From: Gordonia hongkongensis
GTDB lineage: Bacteria; Actinomycetota; Actinomycetes; Mycobacteriales; Mycobacteriaceae
Direction: 5' to 3'
NCBI RefSeq assembly: GCF_023078355.1
Contig: NZ_CP095552.1
Location: 2,108,001-2,172,000 of the forward strand
DNA length: 64,000 nt
Part shown: piece by piece, positions 39,651 through 50,400 of the stretch
Position numbering within the stretch: position 1 is the stretch's first letter
Layout of the letters: each line of letters starts with the position of its first letter
Translations under genes and position numbers: made by a program
Notes under the pieces: model-generated
Databases searched by the model: none
What the model was told of the DNA's origin: nothing
Seen by the model: only the letters and a program-made list of their open reading frames with translations

Positions 39651-40450
39651 TCAGCCGAGTGACGCGAGCAACGCCGGCAGACCGACGGCGGCGGGCATCC
39701 GCAGACTGTGGGTCACGATGTCGGACAGCGCGGACGGCGACGGGTTGAACTCGATGACCGGGATGCCCGCACGCGCGTTCGGGTAGCGCGGCTGCCGGGT
39801 AGACGATCCCGCTGGTGCCCACGACGAGCACCACCTCGGCCGCACGGAACGCCTGATCCGCTCGCTGCCAATCCGATTCGGGCAGTGCTTCGCCGAACCA
39901 CACGATGCCGGGCCGCACCCTCCCGCCGCAGCGCGGACACGTGGGCGGGTCGACGCGCGGGTCGTCCGGCGCGGTACCGTTGTCGCCGGGATCGGGGAAT
40001 GCGCCCGGGCCGTCGTACGGGGTCCCACAGACCGAACACCGGGGCGAACAGGCTGCCGTGCAGGTGGCTGACGACGTCGCTGCCGGCCCTCTCGTGGAGA
40101 TCGTCGACATTCTGCGTCACGATCATGACGGTGCGGCTCGTGGCGAGTTCGGCGAGCGCGCGGTGGCCCGCATTGGGCTGCGCGGCAAGCACTTCGCGGG
40201 CGCGCCAGCGGTACCACCCCCAGACCAGTGCGGGGTCGCGCGCCCACGCTTCCGGGGTGGCGAGTTCGGCGGGATCGAACTTCTCCCACATACCGGTCTG
40301 GGCGTCCCGGAAGGTGGCGATGCCGCTCTCGGCCGACATACCCGCGCCGCTGAACACCGTGATCCACTCCGCGCGGCGCACGAGGTCGGCCACCGCGTCC
40401 GGAATCCGGGTCTCGGCCCCGGTGTCCGGGTCGGGCTCGCCGAAGGTCAT
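39651..40450 (-). pseudogene. Sir2/CobB-type NAD-dependent deacylase with two frameshifts
   Basis: The sequence encodes a class III sirtuin: VFSGAGMSAESGIATFRD (NAD site), [12 protein letters not shown], catalytic His in SHLHGSLF, two zinc Cys pairs (CSVCG and CPRCGG), [10 protein letters not shown] and a C-terminal [12 protein letters not shown]. The reading frame changes twice in the same direction, near 40043-40049 (between SLFAP and RCSVCG) and near 39775-39790 (between AAALP and [11 protein letters not shown]). Each change needs one base removed or two added. It may be a real pseudogene or carry assembly errors like the neighbouring helicase. ATG 40450 overlaps the HIT-gene stop by four bases. 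Confidence 0.75.
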
Positions 40451-40872
40451 CCGACGGACTCGATCCCGGCGCGCACCGCAGCGGCGGTCTCGTCGGGGTC
40501 GGGGTCGCGGCGGACGAGGAAGCCCTTGGCGAAACTCAGCTTGTCCCCGTCGTGTCTGGGGACGACGTGCAGGTGGGTGTGGAAGACGGTCTGGAAGGCC
40601 GCGCGGCCGTCGTTCAGTGCCAGGTTGACCCCGTCGGCGGACACCGGTCCGGTCTTCATCGCGGTGGCGACTCGTTGGCCGGCGCGGAAGAGAGCGGCGC
40701 CGAGGGTGGGGTCGAGGTCGTCGAGCCCGGAGGAGTGGACCCGGGGCACGAGGAGGGTGTGCCCGCGGGTCACGGGCCGGATGTCGAGGAACCCGAGGAC
40801 GTCGTCGTCGGAGTAGACGATGCGACCCGGGGAGGTGCCCGCGATGATGGCGCAGAAGATGCAACTGCTCAT
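40447..40872 (-). CDS. HIT family nucleotide hydrolase
   Basis: This is a 141-residue histidine-triad protein with the zinc-type N terminus CIFCAIIAG. The core is FLDIRPVTRGHTLLVPRVH, with the triad in VFHTHLHVVPR. HIT proteins hydrolyse AMP-lysine, AMP-NH2, Ap4A or similar dinucleotides in the cytoplasm. ATG 40872 gives the conserved N terminus; sequence upstream is not conserved. It overlaps the sirtuin gene by four bases (ATGA), so the two were one operon. Confidence 0.92.
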   Translation of the reverse strand: MSSCIFCAIIAGTSPGRIVYSDDDVLGFLDIRPVTRGHTLLVPRVHSSGLDDLDPTLGAALFRAGQRVATAMKTGPVSADGVNLALNDGRAAFQTVFHTHLHVVPRHDGDKLSFAKGFLVRRDPDPDETAAAVRAGIESVG

Positions 40873-40955
40873 GCGGCCGACTCTAGTGGGGTGTCTCGAT
40901 GGCACTCGGCCTGCGGCACGGCTGGACCGCGACGCGCAATGGTGCCCCACATCAC

Positions 40956-40975
40956 ATAACGGTTTGATAACGGTT
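40956..40975. promoter_or_regulatory. Tandem ATAACGGTT repeat upstream of fas
   Basis: Two exact copies of ATAACGGTT (40956-40964 and 40967-40975) are phased by 11 bases, about one helical turn. This is a common arrangement for cooperative regulator binding on one face of the DNA. Confidence 0.5.
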
Positions 40976-41091
40976 GACCGAGCGAGAGTTCGGGCGCACG
41001 CGTACCCCTGGGTATGTTGCCTGGCCTGGCGGTTTTCCGACGCTTCCCATGGTGGTTGACACGGTGCCGAAAGTTACCCACGCGGTTACTG

Positions 41092-41105
41092 GTCGGTATA
41101 CCGAC
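41092..41105. promoter_or_regulatory. Perfect 14-bp palindrome upstream of fas
   Basis: GTCGGTATACCGAC is fully self-complementary and lies about 350 bases before the fas start. It is a candidate site for a dimeric regulator such as FasR (inference). Confidence 0.5.
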
Positions 41106-41121
41106 AGGTCACCGACAAACA

Positions 41122-41135
41122 TGAGGGTTCCCTCA
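41122..41135. promoter_or_regulatory. Second palindrome upstream of fas
   Basis: TGAGGG-TT-CCCTCA is a perfect 6-bp inverted repeat with a 2-base spacer. It starts 17 bases after the first palindrome. Confidence 0.45.
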
Positions 41136-41455
41136 CTTTCGTGTGTCATCATAGGTGGCACGTTCACGCCGACGCCGGCTCCGGACAAAACCGGTGCGCG
41201 CCAATGTTGTTGTGCGGCAGGCGTGTTCCTTTGTTGTACCAGCTAGTTCGACCCGGCGGTGTCGCCACCGCGGCCGGTCGTGCGCGACGGCGGCGAGACC
41301 GATCACGTCAGCGCACGGAAAGGCCGCTGCCGACAGCGTTTCTCGCGCCGCCGCGAGTCGCAGACCAACCGCACAACACCACAGACATCTACTGCACCGC
41401 ACCTACGCACTCCGCAAATCCACACTCTGAGACCGACCACCACAGAGGAGTATCC

Positions 41456-44400
41456 GTGACCGTCGACCAGTTCCGCTCCGGCTCGCAGGGCGCCGCCAAC
41501 GCAGAACGGCCCACCACCACGCTCATCGAGCGGCTCACGCAGGGCGAGCCCTACGCGATCAGCTTCGGCGGGCAGGGCGGCGCATGGCTGCCCACGCTGA
41601 CCGAGCTGGTCGTCGACGCCGACCTGGAACACCGGGTCGCCACCATCGTCGATTCCGCCGAACGGCTCGTCGAGCCGGTTGCCGACGAACTCGTCGTGGC
41701 ACGGGTGTGCGGGTTCCACCCGCTCACCTGGGTGCACGCGCACGACGCAGGTGAAGACGTGCCCGCCGAGGCCACTCTCGCCGATTTCACCCTCTCGGGT
41801 CCGGGTGTGCTGCTCACCCAGCTCGCCGCCGTGGAGGCACTCCGCAAGCAGGGCCTGGACACCGCCGTGCTCCCGCCGAAGGCCGTGGTCGGGCATTCCC
41901 AGGGCTCGCTGGCCACCGATGCGGTGGGCGCCGACGGCCGGATCGCCGAGTCCGGTCAGGGCCTGCTGCTGGCCGTCGCGCACCTCATCGGCGCCGCCGG
42001 TTCGTTGACCGCGCGTCGCCGCGGGCTGGGCGTCACCACCGCCGGCACGCCGATGCTCGCACTGACCAACGTCAGCCCGGCTCGCGTCGACGAGATCCTG
42101 GCGCAGTACCGCGCCGGCCTGTCCGACAACGATCTGACGACCGCCCCGGTGGTCGCCATCAAGAACAGCCGCACCGCGGTAGTGCTGTCCGGTGCGCCGC
42201 GGCACCTCGCCGCGTTCGCCGCCCTCTGTGAGCGGGTCGCCGCGACCGAGGCCGACGAGCGCAAGCGCAAGCTCACCGGCGGGGCGCCGTTCGCGCCGAA
42301 GTTCGACCACCTGCAGGTGTCGGTGGCCTTCCACCACCCGGCGATGGCCGAGGCTGTCGAGCTGGTCGGCCAGTGGGCTGACCGCTGCGGCATCGACCGT
42401 GACCTCGCCACCCGCCACGCCCACGACATCCTCGTCGGGCACGTCGACTGGGTCGCCTCGGTCGACTCGATCGTCGCCGGCGGCGCCAAGTGGGTCCTGG
42501 ACTTCGGTCCCGGGGACATCGCGACCCGTCTCACCGCATCACTGGTCCGCGGGCAGGGCGTCGGCCTGGTGCCCGCCGCCCTGCGCGTCGGACAGCGCAA
42601 CCTGTTCAGCCCCGGCGGCGTGCCCGAGGTCGCGACCCCGTGGTCGCAGTTCGCGCCCACCCTTGTCGAGCTGCCCGACGGCCGTACCGTCGTCGAGACC
42701 TCCTTCACCCGCCTCACGGGACGTTCGCCGATGCTGCTCGCCGGCATGACGCCGACGACCGTCGACCCGGCCATCGTCGCCGCCGCGGCCAACGCCGGAC
42801 ACTGGGCCGAGCTGGCCGGTGGCGGCCAGGTCACCGAGGAGATCTTCGCGCGCAACATCGCCACGCTCACCGATCTGCTCGAGCCGGGCCGCGAGGCGCA
42901 GTTCAACGCGTTGTTCCTCGACCCCTACCTGTGGAAGCTGCAGCTCGGCGGCAAGCGCATCGTGCAGAAGGCCCGCGCGCAGGGAGCCCCGCTCGACGGC
43001 GTCATCGTCTCGGCGGGCATACCCGAACTCGAGGACGCGGTCGCGCTCGTCGACGAGTTCGTCGAGGCCGGACTCCGGTTCGTCGCCTTCAAACCCGGCA
43101 CCGTGGAGCAGATCCGGTCCGTCGTGCGCATCGCGGCCGAGGTTCCGCATCACCCGATCATCGTGCAGATCGAGGGCGGCCGCGCCGGTGGCCACCACTC
43201 GTGGGAAGACCTCGACGACCTACTGCTCGCGACCTACGGCGAGCTCCGCGCCCGCCCGAACGTCGTGATCTGCGTCGGCGGTGGCATCGGCACACCCGAG
43301 CGCGCCAGTGAATACCTCACCGGCAGCTGGTCGGCCGGCTACGGCTACCCGACGATGCCGCTCGACGGCATCCTCATCGGCACCGCCGCCATGGCGGCCA
43401 AGGAAGCGACGACGACCCCCGAGGTCAAGCAGCTCCTCGTCGACACCGCCGGCATCGACGAGTGGATCGGTGCCGGTCACGCCACCGCCGGAATGGCCTC
43501 CGGCCGTTCGCAGCTCGGCGCCGACATCCACGAGGTCGACAACACCGCGTCGCGCTGCGGCCGGTTGCTCGACGAGGTCGCCGGTGACGCCGACGCCGTG
43601 GCCGCCCGCCGCGACGAGATCATCGCCGCGATGGCCGACACCGCGAAGCCGTACTTCGGCGACGTCGCCACCATGACCTACCGCGAGTGGCTCGACCGGT
43701 ACGCCGCGCTGGCCGTCGGTGACGCCCGCGGCGAGCAGGTCCCGTGGGCCGACATCACCTGGCAGCAGCGCTTCGTGGAGATGCTGCAGCGCACCGAGGC
43801 GCGCATGCACCCGCAGGACTCGGGGCCCATCCCGACGATGTTCGCCGAGGTCACCGCCGCCGCCGATGCGTATGCCGCGATCGACGCGCTCGGCAGCGTG
43901 TACCCCGAGATCGACACCGACATCCTGCATCCCGCGGACGTCGCGTTCTTCCTGGAGCTGTGCCGCACCCCCGGCAAGCCCGTCAACTTCGTGCCGGTGA
44001 TCGACAAGGACGTGCGCCGCTGGTGGCGCAGTGACTCCCTGTGGCAGGCCCACGACCCGCGCTACGGCGCCGACGCCGTCTGCGTCATCCCGGGGCCGGT
44101 CGCCGTCGCGGGCATCACCCGCGTCGACGAGCCCGTGGGTGAACTGCTCGATCGGTTCGAGGCCCGGGTCGCGTCCGATCTGCAGGCCGCCGGGGAGCGC
44201 CCGGTCGCCGTCGCCTCCCGGCACCGTGCCGGGCTGGCCGAGGAAGCCGGCGTGCTGACCTCGGTGCTGGAGTCCGACGACGTCAGCTGGGCCGGCCGGA
44301 TCGTGGCGAGCCCGATCGCGCTGCTCGGCGATCGCGACGCCTGGACCGTGGTCGGACCCGAGCGGGCCGAACACGCCGTCAGCGGCGCCGTCCTGGAGCA

Positions 44401-47400
44401 GGTCTCCGCCGACTCCGACGCCACCCGTTTCGACCTCGTCGTCACCATCTCGGGCGCTTCCGTGCGTATCCCACTGCTGGCCGGCGGGAGCCTGCGCGAC
44501 GGTGGTTCGCCGCTGGTGGGCCTCGACGACGCGTCGACCGCGATGCGCGAGATCCTCACCGTGGCCGCCGGCGGCAGCCTGGCCGAGGTGACCGACGGCG
44601 TGTCGGTCACGACCGTCTCCTGGCAGCCGGATTCGGTCGCCGATCACGCTGCGGTGACCGGGTTCTCCCTGCCGCCGCACCTGCGCCCGACCACCCCGAC
44701 CGACCCGTTCGGTTTCGCCGTGCCCGACACCCTGGTCGGCGCGTGCTGGCCGAGCGTGTTCAGCGTCATCGGCGCCGCCCGCACCGATTCCGGTGACCCG
44801 GTCGTCGAGGGTCTGCTCGACCTGGTCCACCTCGATCACGCGATCGAGTTGACCGGGGCGATCCCCGCCACCGCAGCCGAACTGACCGTCACCGCACGGG
44901 CCGGCGCGGTCCGGGACGCCGACGTGGGTCGTGTCGTCGAGATCACGGTGGAGATCGCCGGACCGGCCGGCCCGATCGCGACGCTCGAGGAGCGGTTCGC
45001 GATCCGTGGGCGTCTGGGAGCCGCCGAGCTCACCGACCCGGCCCGGGCCGGCGGCGCACCGGCCGCTGAGCAGTCGGCCACACGGAAGCTGATTCGGACC
45101 GCCACCATCACCGCGCCGAACCGGATGAACGGCTTCGCCGTCGTGTCCGGTGACCGCAACCCCATCCACACCGACGCCGCCGCGGCCAAGCTTGCCGGTC
45201 TCGGCGACCCGATCGTGCACGGGATGTGGCTGTCGGCCGCCGCGCAGCAGGTCGTCACCGCGACCGACGCGAAGAATCCGACGCCGTCGCCCCGTCCGCT
45301 GATCGGCTGGACCGCACGCTATCTCGGCATGGTCCGGCTCGGTGACCGCATCTCGGTGCGCGTCGACCGCGTGGGTCTCGACAACGGCCGCGAGGTCGTC
45401 GAGGTCAGCGCCAAGGTCGGCGACAACCTCGTGATGAGCGCGACCGGTCTGCTCGCCGCGCCGCGGACCGTCTACGCGTTCCCCGGCCAGGGCATCCAGA
45501 GCAAGGGCATGGGACTCGACGCCCGCTCGCGGTCGAAGGCCGCCCGCAAGATCTGGGATCGTGCCGACAAGCACACCCGTGCGGCGCTGGGCTTCTCGAT
45601 CCTCGCCGTGGTCCGCGACAACCCGACGACGCTCGTCGCCAACGGGACCACCTACAACCACCCCGACGGCGTGCTCTACCTGACGCAGTTCACCCAGGTC
45701 GCCATGGCGACGCTCGGTGTCGCGCAGATCGCCGAGCTCAAGGAGTCCGGTGGCTTCGTCGAGGGTGCCATCACGTGTGGTCACTCGGTCGGTGAGTACA
45801 ACGCGCTCGCCGCATGTGCCGGCGTCCTCCCGCTCGAGGCCGTCCTCGAAGTCGTGTTCCAGCGCGGCGAGGCCATGCATCACCTCGTCCCGCGAGATGA
45901 GCAGGGGCGCAGTGACTATCGGATGGCCGCCATCCGGCCGAGCCAGTTCGGTCTGGCCGACGCCGAGGTCACCGACTTCGTGTCCGGCGTGGGCGCCGCG
46001 GGCGGCGAGTTCCTGGAGGTCGTCAACCTCAACCTCCTCGGCTCGCAGTACGCGATCGCCGGCACGGTTCGCGGTCTCGAACTGCTCGAGGCCGAGATCG
46101 ACCGGCGGCGTGCGGAGTTCGGGGGCAAGCGCGCGTTCATCCTGATCCCGGGCATCGACGTCCCGTTCCACTCGAGCGTGCTGCGCGCCGGGGTCCCGGA
46201 ATTCCGCGGCAAGCTCGCCGAGCTGCTGCCCGCCGACATCGACATCGACATCCTGATCGGCCGCTACATCCCCAACCTGGTGCCGCGCCTGTTCAACCTC
46301 GGACGCGACTTCGTCGAGGAGATCGCGGCGCTGGTGCCGTCGGATCCGCTGAACGAGGTCCTCGCCGACTGGGACGCCTGGGAGGCGACCCCGAACGAAC
46401 TGGCCCGGGTGATCCTGATCGAGCTGCTCGCCTGGCAGTTCGCCAGCCCGGTGCGGTGGATCGAGACCCAGGAACTGCTGTTCAGCGGTCCCGAGAACGG
46501 GCTGGGAGTCCAGCGCTTCGTCGAGATCGGTCTGAAGGGCGCCCCGACGCTGTCGGGTCTGGCCACCAACACCCTCAAGCTCGACGACTACGCCGCGGCC
46601 ACCACCGAGGTGCTCAACGTCGAGCGCGACACCGACACGATCCTGGCCAAGGACGCCGGGCACGAGCCCGACGAGGACGAGCTCGACGTTCCCGCAGCGG
46701 CCGAGACGTCGGCGGCGGACGCGGCTCCGGCCGCCGCGGCGGCGCCCGCGCCTGCTGCTCCGGCGGCACCGGCGGCACCCGCCGGCGGCCCGCGTCCCGA
46801 CGACATCGCGTTCACGCCGTCGGATGCGGTGAAGTCCGTGATCGCGCTGTGGACCAAGATGCGCGTCGACCAGATCGGGTCCGCGGACACGATCGAGGCG
46901 CTCTGCGACGGTGTGTCGTCGCGTCGTAACCAGCTGCTCCTCGACATCGGCGGCGAGCTCGGACTCGGCGCCATCGACGGTGCCGCCGAAGCCGACATGA
47001 CCGCGCTGTCGTCGACCGTGGAGACCCTCGCCCGTGGCTACCGGCCGCTGGGTGCGGTGCTCACCGATGCGGTCAGCGACCAGGTCCGCAAGGTGCTCGG
47101 CCCGCTGGGCAAGCGCCAGAACTACATCACCGACCGCGTGTCGGGTGTCTGGCAGCTGGGTCCGGGGTGGGGTCTGCACACCACCGTCGCGCTGGCGTTG
47201 GGCACCAGGGACGGCGCGTCCGTCCGCGGCGAGGCGCTGGGCAATCTGCTCGACGGCCCGCTGACGAACACCGATTCCCTCGACGCCCTCATCGACAAGG
47301 CGGTGTCTGCAGTGGGTGCGGTCAAGGGCATCCCGGTCGGCAAGCCGGCCGCCGAATCCGGTGGTGGCGCAACGGTCGACGCCGCGGCGCTGGGAGAGTT

Positions 47401-50400
47401 CACCGAGCAGATCACCGGCCGGTCCGGTGCGCTGGCCTCGGCCGCGTACACCCTGCTGGACAAGCTCGGACTCGCCGAGGTCGCCGATCTCGCCGAGGCC
47501 GCGGCCGACCCGAACGCCGAGCTCGCCGAGCTGGTCAGCGCCGAACTCGGGTCGGACTGGGCCCGTACGGTGGCGCCGGCCTTCGACGCGGCCAAGGTCG
47601 TCCTCATCGACGACCGGTGGGCAACCGCCCGTGAGGATCTCGTCCGACTCTGGCTGACCGACGAGCAGGACCTCGACGCCGACTTCGACACCATCGTCGG
47701 CGGGTTCGCCGGAGCCGGTGACACCGTCGCCGACCACGCCACCTGGTGGCAGGGCAAGGCCCTCGCGAACGGAAACGCCGTGCACGGCCGCATCTTCGGC
47801 GCGATCGCGCACGCTGCGGAGAATCCCGAGAAGGGTGCCTACAGCCGCGAGATCGCCGTGGTGACCGGTGCCAGCAAGGGTTCGATCGCCGCCGGCGTGG
47901 TCGCCGGGTTGCTGGCCGGCGGCGCGACCGTGATCGCCACGACGTCGCGCCTGAACTCCGACCGTCTCGCCTTCTACAAGAAGCTGTACCGCGAGAACGC
48001 CCGGGCCGGTGCCGCGCTGTGGATCGCTCCCGCGAACATGGCGTCGTACGCCGATGTCGACGACCTCGTCGGCTGGCTCGCGGGGGAGCAGACGGAGAAC
48101 CTCGGTGGCACAACGGCAGTGGTGAAGCCTGCGATGAAGCCGACGCTGCTGTTCCCGTTCGCCGCACCGCGGGTCGCCGGTGATCTCACCGACGCCGGCG
48201 GTCGCGCCGAGCTGGAGATGAAGGTGCTCCTCTGGTCGGTGGAGCGGCTCATCGGCGGTCTCGCCGACGTCCATTCCGATCACGACATCGCCGCCCGCGT
48301 GCACGTCGTGTTGCCCGGTTCGCCGAACCGCGGCATGTTCGGCGGCGACGGTGCCTACGGCGAGAGCAAGGCCTCGCTCGACGCACTCGTACAGCGCTGG
48401 TCGGCCGAGGAGTCCTGGGGTTCCAAGACGACGCTCGCCCACGCACTGATCGGCTGGGTGCGCGGCACCGGGCTGATGGGTCACAACGACGGGATGGTCG
48501 ACGCGGTCGAGGCGGCGGGTGTGCGCACCTGGAGCACCGACGAGATGGCGGCGAACCTGCTCACCCTGTGCAGCCCCGAGCAGCGGTCGGCCGCGGTGAG
48601 TGCGCCGATCCTGGCCGACTTCACCGGCGGCCTGGACAGCTCGACCGACCTCAAGGCGCTCGCGGCCACCGCGGCGGCGGCCGCCGAGGAGTCCGCGGAC
48701 ACCGACGAGGAGTCGGCGACGACCGTCGCGGCGCTGCCGGCACCGGCGCGCGCCCCGAAGGCGATGCGTCCGCAGTGGCCCTCGATCGACGCCCGACCCG
48801 AGGACCTCGTGGTCATCGTGGGTGCCGGCGAGCTCGGCCCGTTCGGTTCGGCCCGCACCCGCTTCGAGATGGAGGTCGACGAGAAGCTGTCGGCCGCAGG
48901 CGTTCTCGAGCTCGCCTGGAACACCGGACTGGTGCACTGGGATTCGGCGCCGAAGCCGGGCTGGTACGACACCGCGTCCGGAGACCCGGTGCCGGAGAGC
49001 GAGATCGCCGAGCGGTACCACGACGAGGTCGTCGCCCGCTGCGGTATCCGCCGCTACGCCGACGACGGGGCGATGGTCGACAACACCTCGCCGCTGCTGA
49101 CCTCGGTCTTCGTCGACGAGGACCTGACCTTCACGGTCAACTCCGAGGCCGAGGCGCGAGCATTCGCCAGTGCCAACCCGGAGAAGACCCGGGTCACGCA
49201 GAACGCCGACGGCGACTGGCAGGTCACCCGGTTGGCGGGCACCGAGATCCGCGTTCCGCGCCAGTTCGCGCTGACCCGGACCGTGGGCGGTCAGATCCCG
49301 ACCGGTTTCGACCCGACCCGCTGGGGCGTCAGCCCCGACATGGTCGAGTCGATCGACCGGGTCGCCCTGTGGAACCTGGTGGCCACGGTCGACGCCTTCC
49401 TGTCGTCGGGCTTCACGCCGAGCGAACTGATGCGCTGGGTGCACCCCGGTCTGGTCGCCAACACGCAGGGCACCGGTATGGGCGGCATGACCTCCATGCG
49501 CGACCTGTACGTCAACACCCTGCTGGGCGAGGCCAACGCCAACGACATCCTGCAGGAGGCCCTGCCGAACATCGTTGCGGCACACGTGGTCCAGTCGTAT
49601 GTCGGTAGCTACGGCGCGATGATCCACCCGGTGGCGGCATGTGCGACCGCAGCTGTGTCGGTCGAGGAGGGCGTCGACAAGATCCGCCTCGGCAAGGCGC
49701 TGTTCGCGGTGGCGGGCGGCTTCGACGACCTGGGTATCGAGGGCATCGTCGGCTTCGGCGCGATGTCGGCGACCGCCGACTCGGCGAAGATGACCGCGCG
49801 CGGCATCGACGATCGCCGGTTCTCGCGTGCCAACGATCGCCGACGCGGCGGGTTCGTCGAGTCGGCCGGCGGCGGCACGATCCTGCTCGCCCGCGGCGAT
49901 GTCGCGGCCGAGATGGGTCTGCCGGTGCTCGGTGTGGTCGCGTGGGCGCAGAGCTTCGGCGACGGTGTGCACACCTCGATCCCGGCTCCGGGTCTCGGTG
50001 CCCTGGGCGCGGCTCGCGGGTCACTGTCCTCGCCGCTGGCACGTGCGCTCGGTTCGCTCGGCGTCAGCGCCGACGACGTGGCGGTCGTGTCCAAGCACGA
50101 CACCTCCACCAAGGCGAACGATCCGAACGAGTCCGAACTGCACGAGCGGCTCGCGGCGGCCATCGGCCGCGGCAAGGGCGCACCGCTGTTCGTGGTGTCG
50201 CAGAAGTCGCTGACCGGTCATGCCAAGGGTGGCGCGGCGGCCTTCCAGCTCATCGGTCTGTGCCAGATCCTGCGTGACGGCGTGATCCCGCCCAACCGCA
50301 GCCTCGACTGTGTCGACGACAAGATGGCCGAGTACCCGCACCTGGTCTGGCCGCGGGAGACCCTCCAGCTCGGCGAGCGGTTCCCGCTCAAGGCGGGTCT

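Larger units (their letters stand above)
40873..41455. other. Intergenic control region between the HIT gene and fas
   Basis: These 583 bases separate divergent genes and contain no convincing gene. They are locally AT-richer than the genome and hold a tandem 11-base repeat and two 14-bp palindromes (listed separately), which look like operator sites. The fas GTG has GAGGAG six bases upstream. The long leader and these sites indicate that fas is regulated at this point. Confidence 0.6.

Noticed and set aside
35458..40450. Helicase-nuclease plus Sir2 as a Sir2-type phage defence pair
   Set aside because: The sirtuin is the CobB/zinc-type deacylase, is broken, is convergent rather than co-transcribed, and forms an operon with a HIT protein. 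No defence-type SIR2 domain is seen.
40974..41246. Small plus-strand frame upstream of fas
   Set aside because: It runs through the palindromes and tandem repeat, has irregular codon use and no homology. The region looks regulatory.
43220..49972. A 2250-codon open frame antisense to fas
   Set aside because: It is a GC-rich shadow of fas codons: low-complexity Arg/Gly/Asp/Val sequence with no domain, no ribosome site and no homology.
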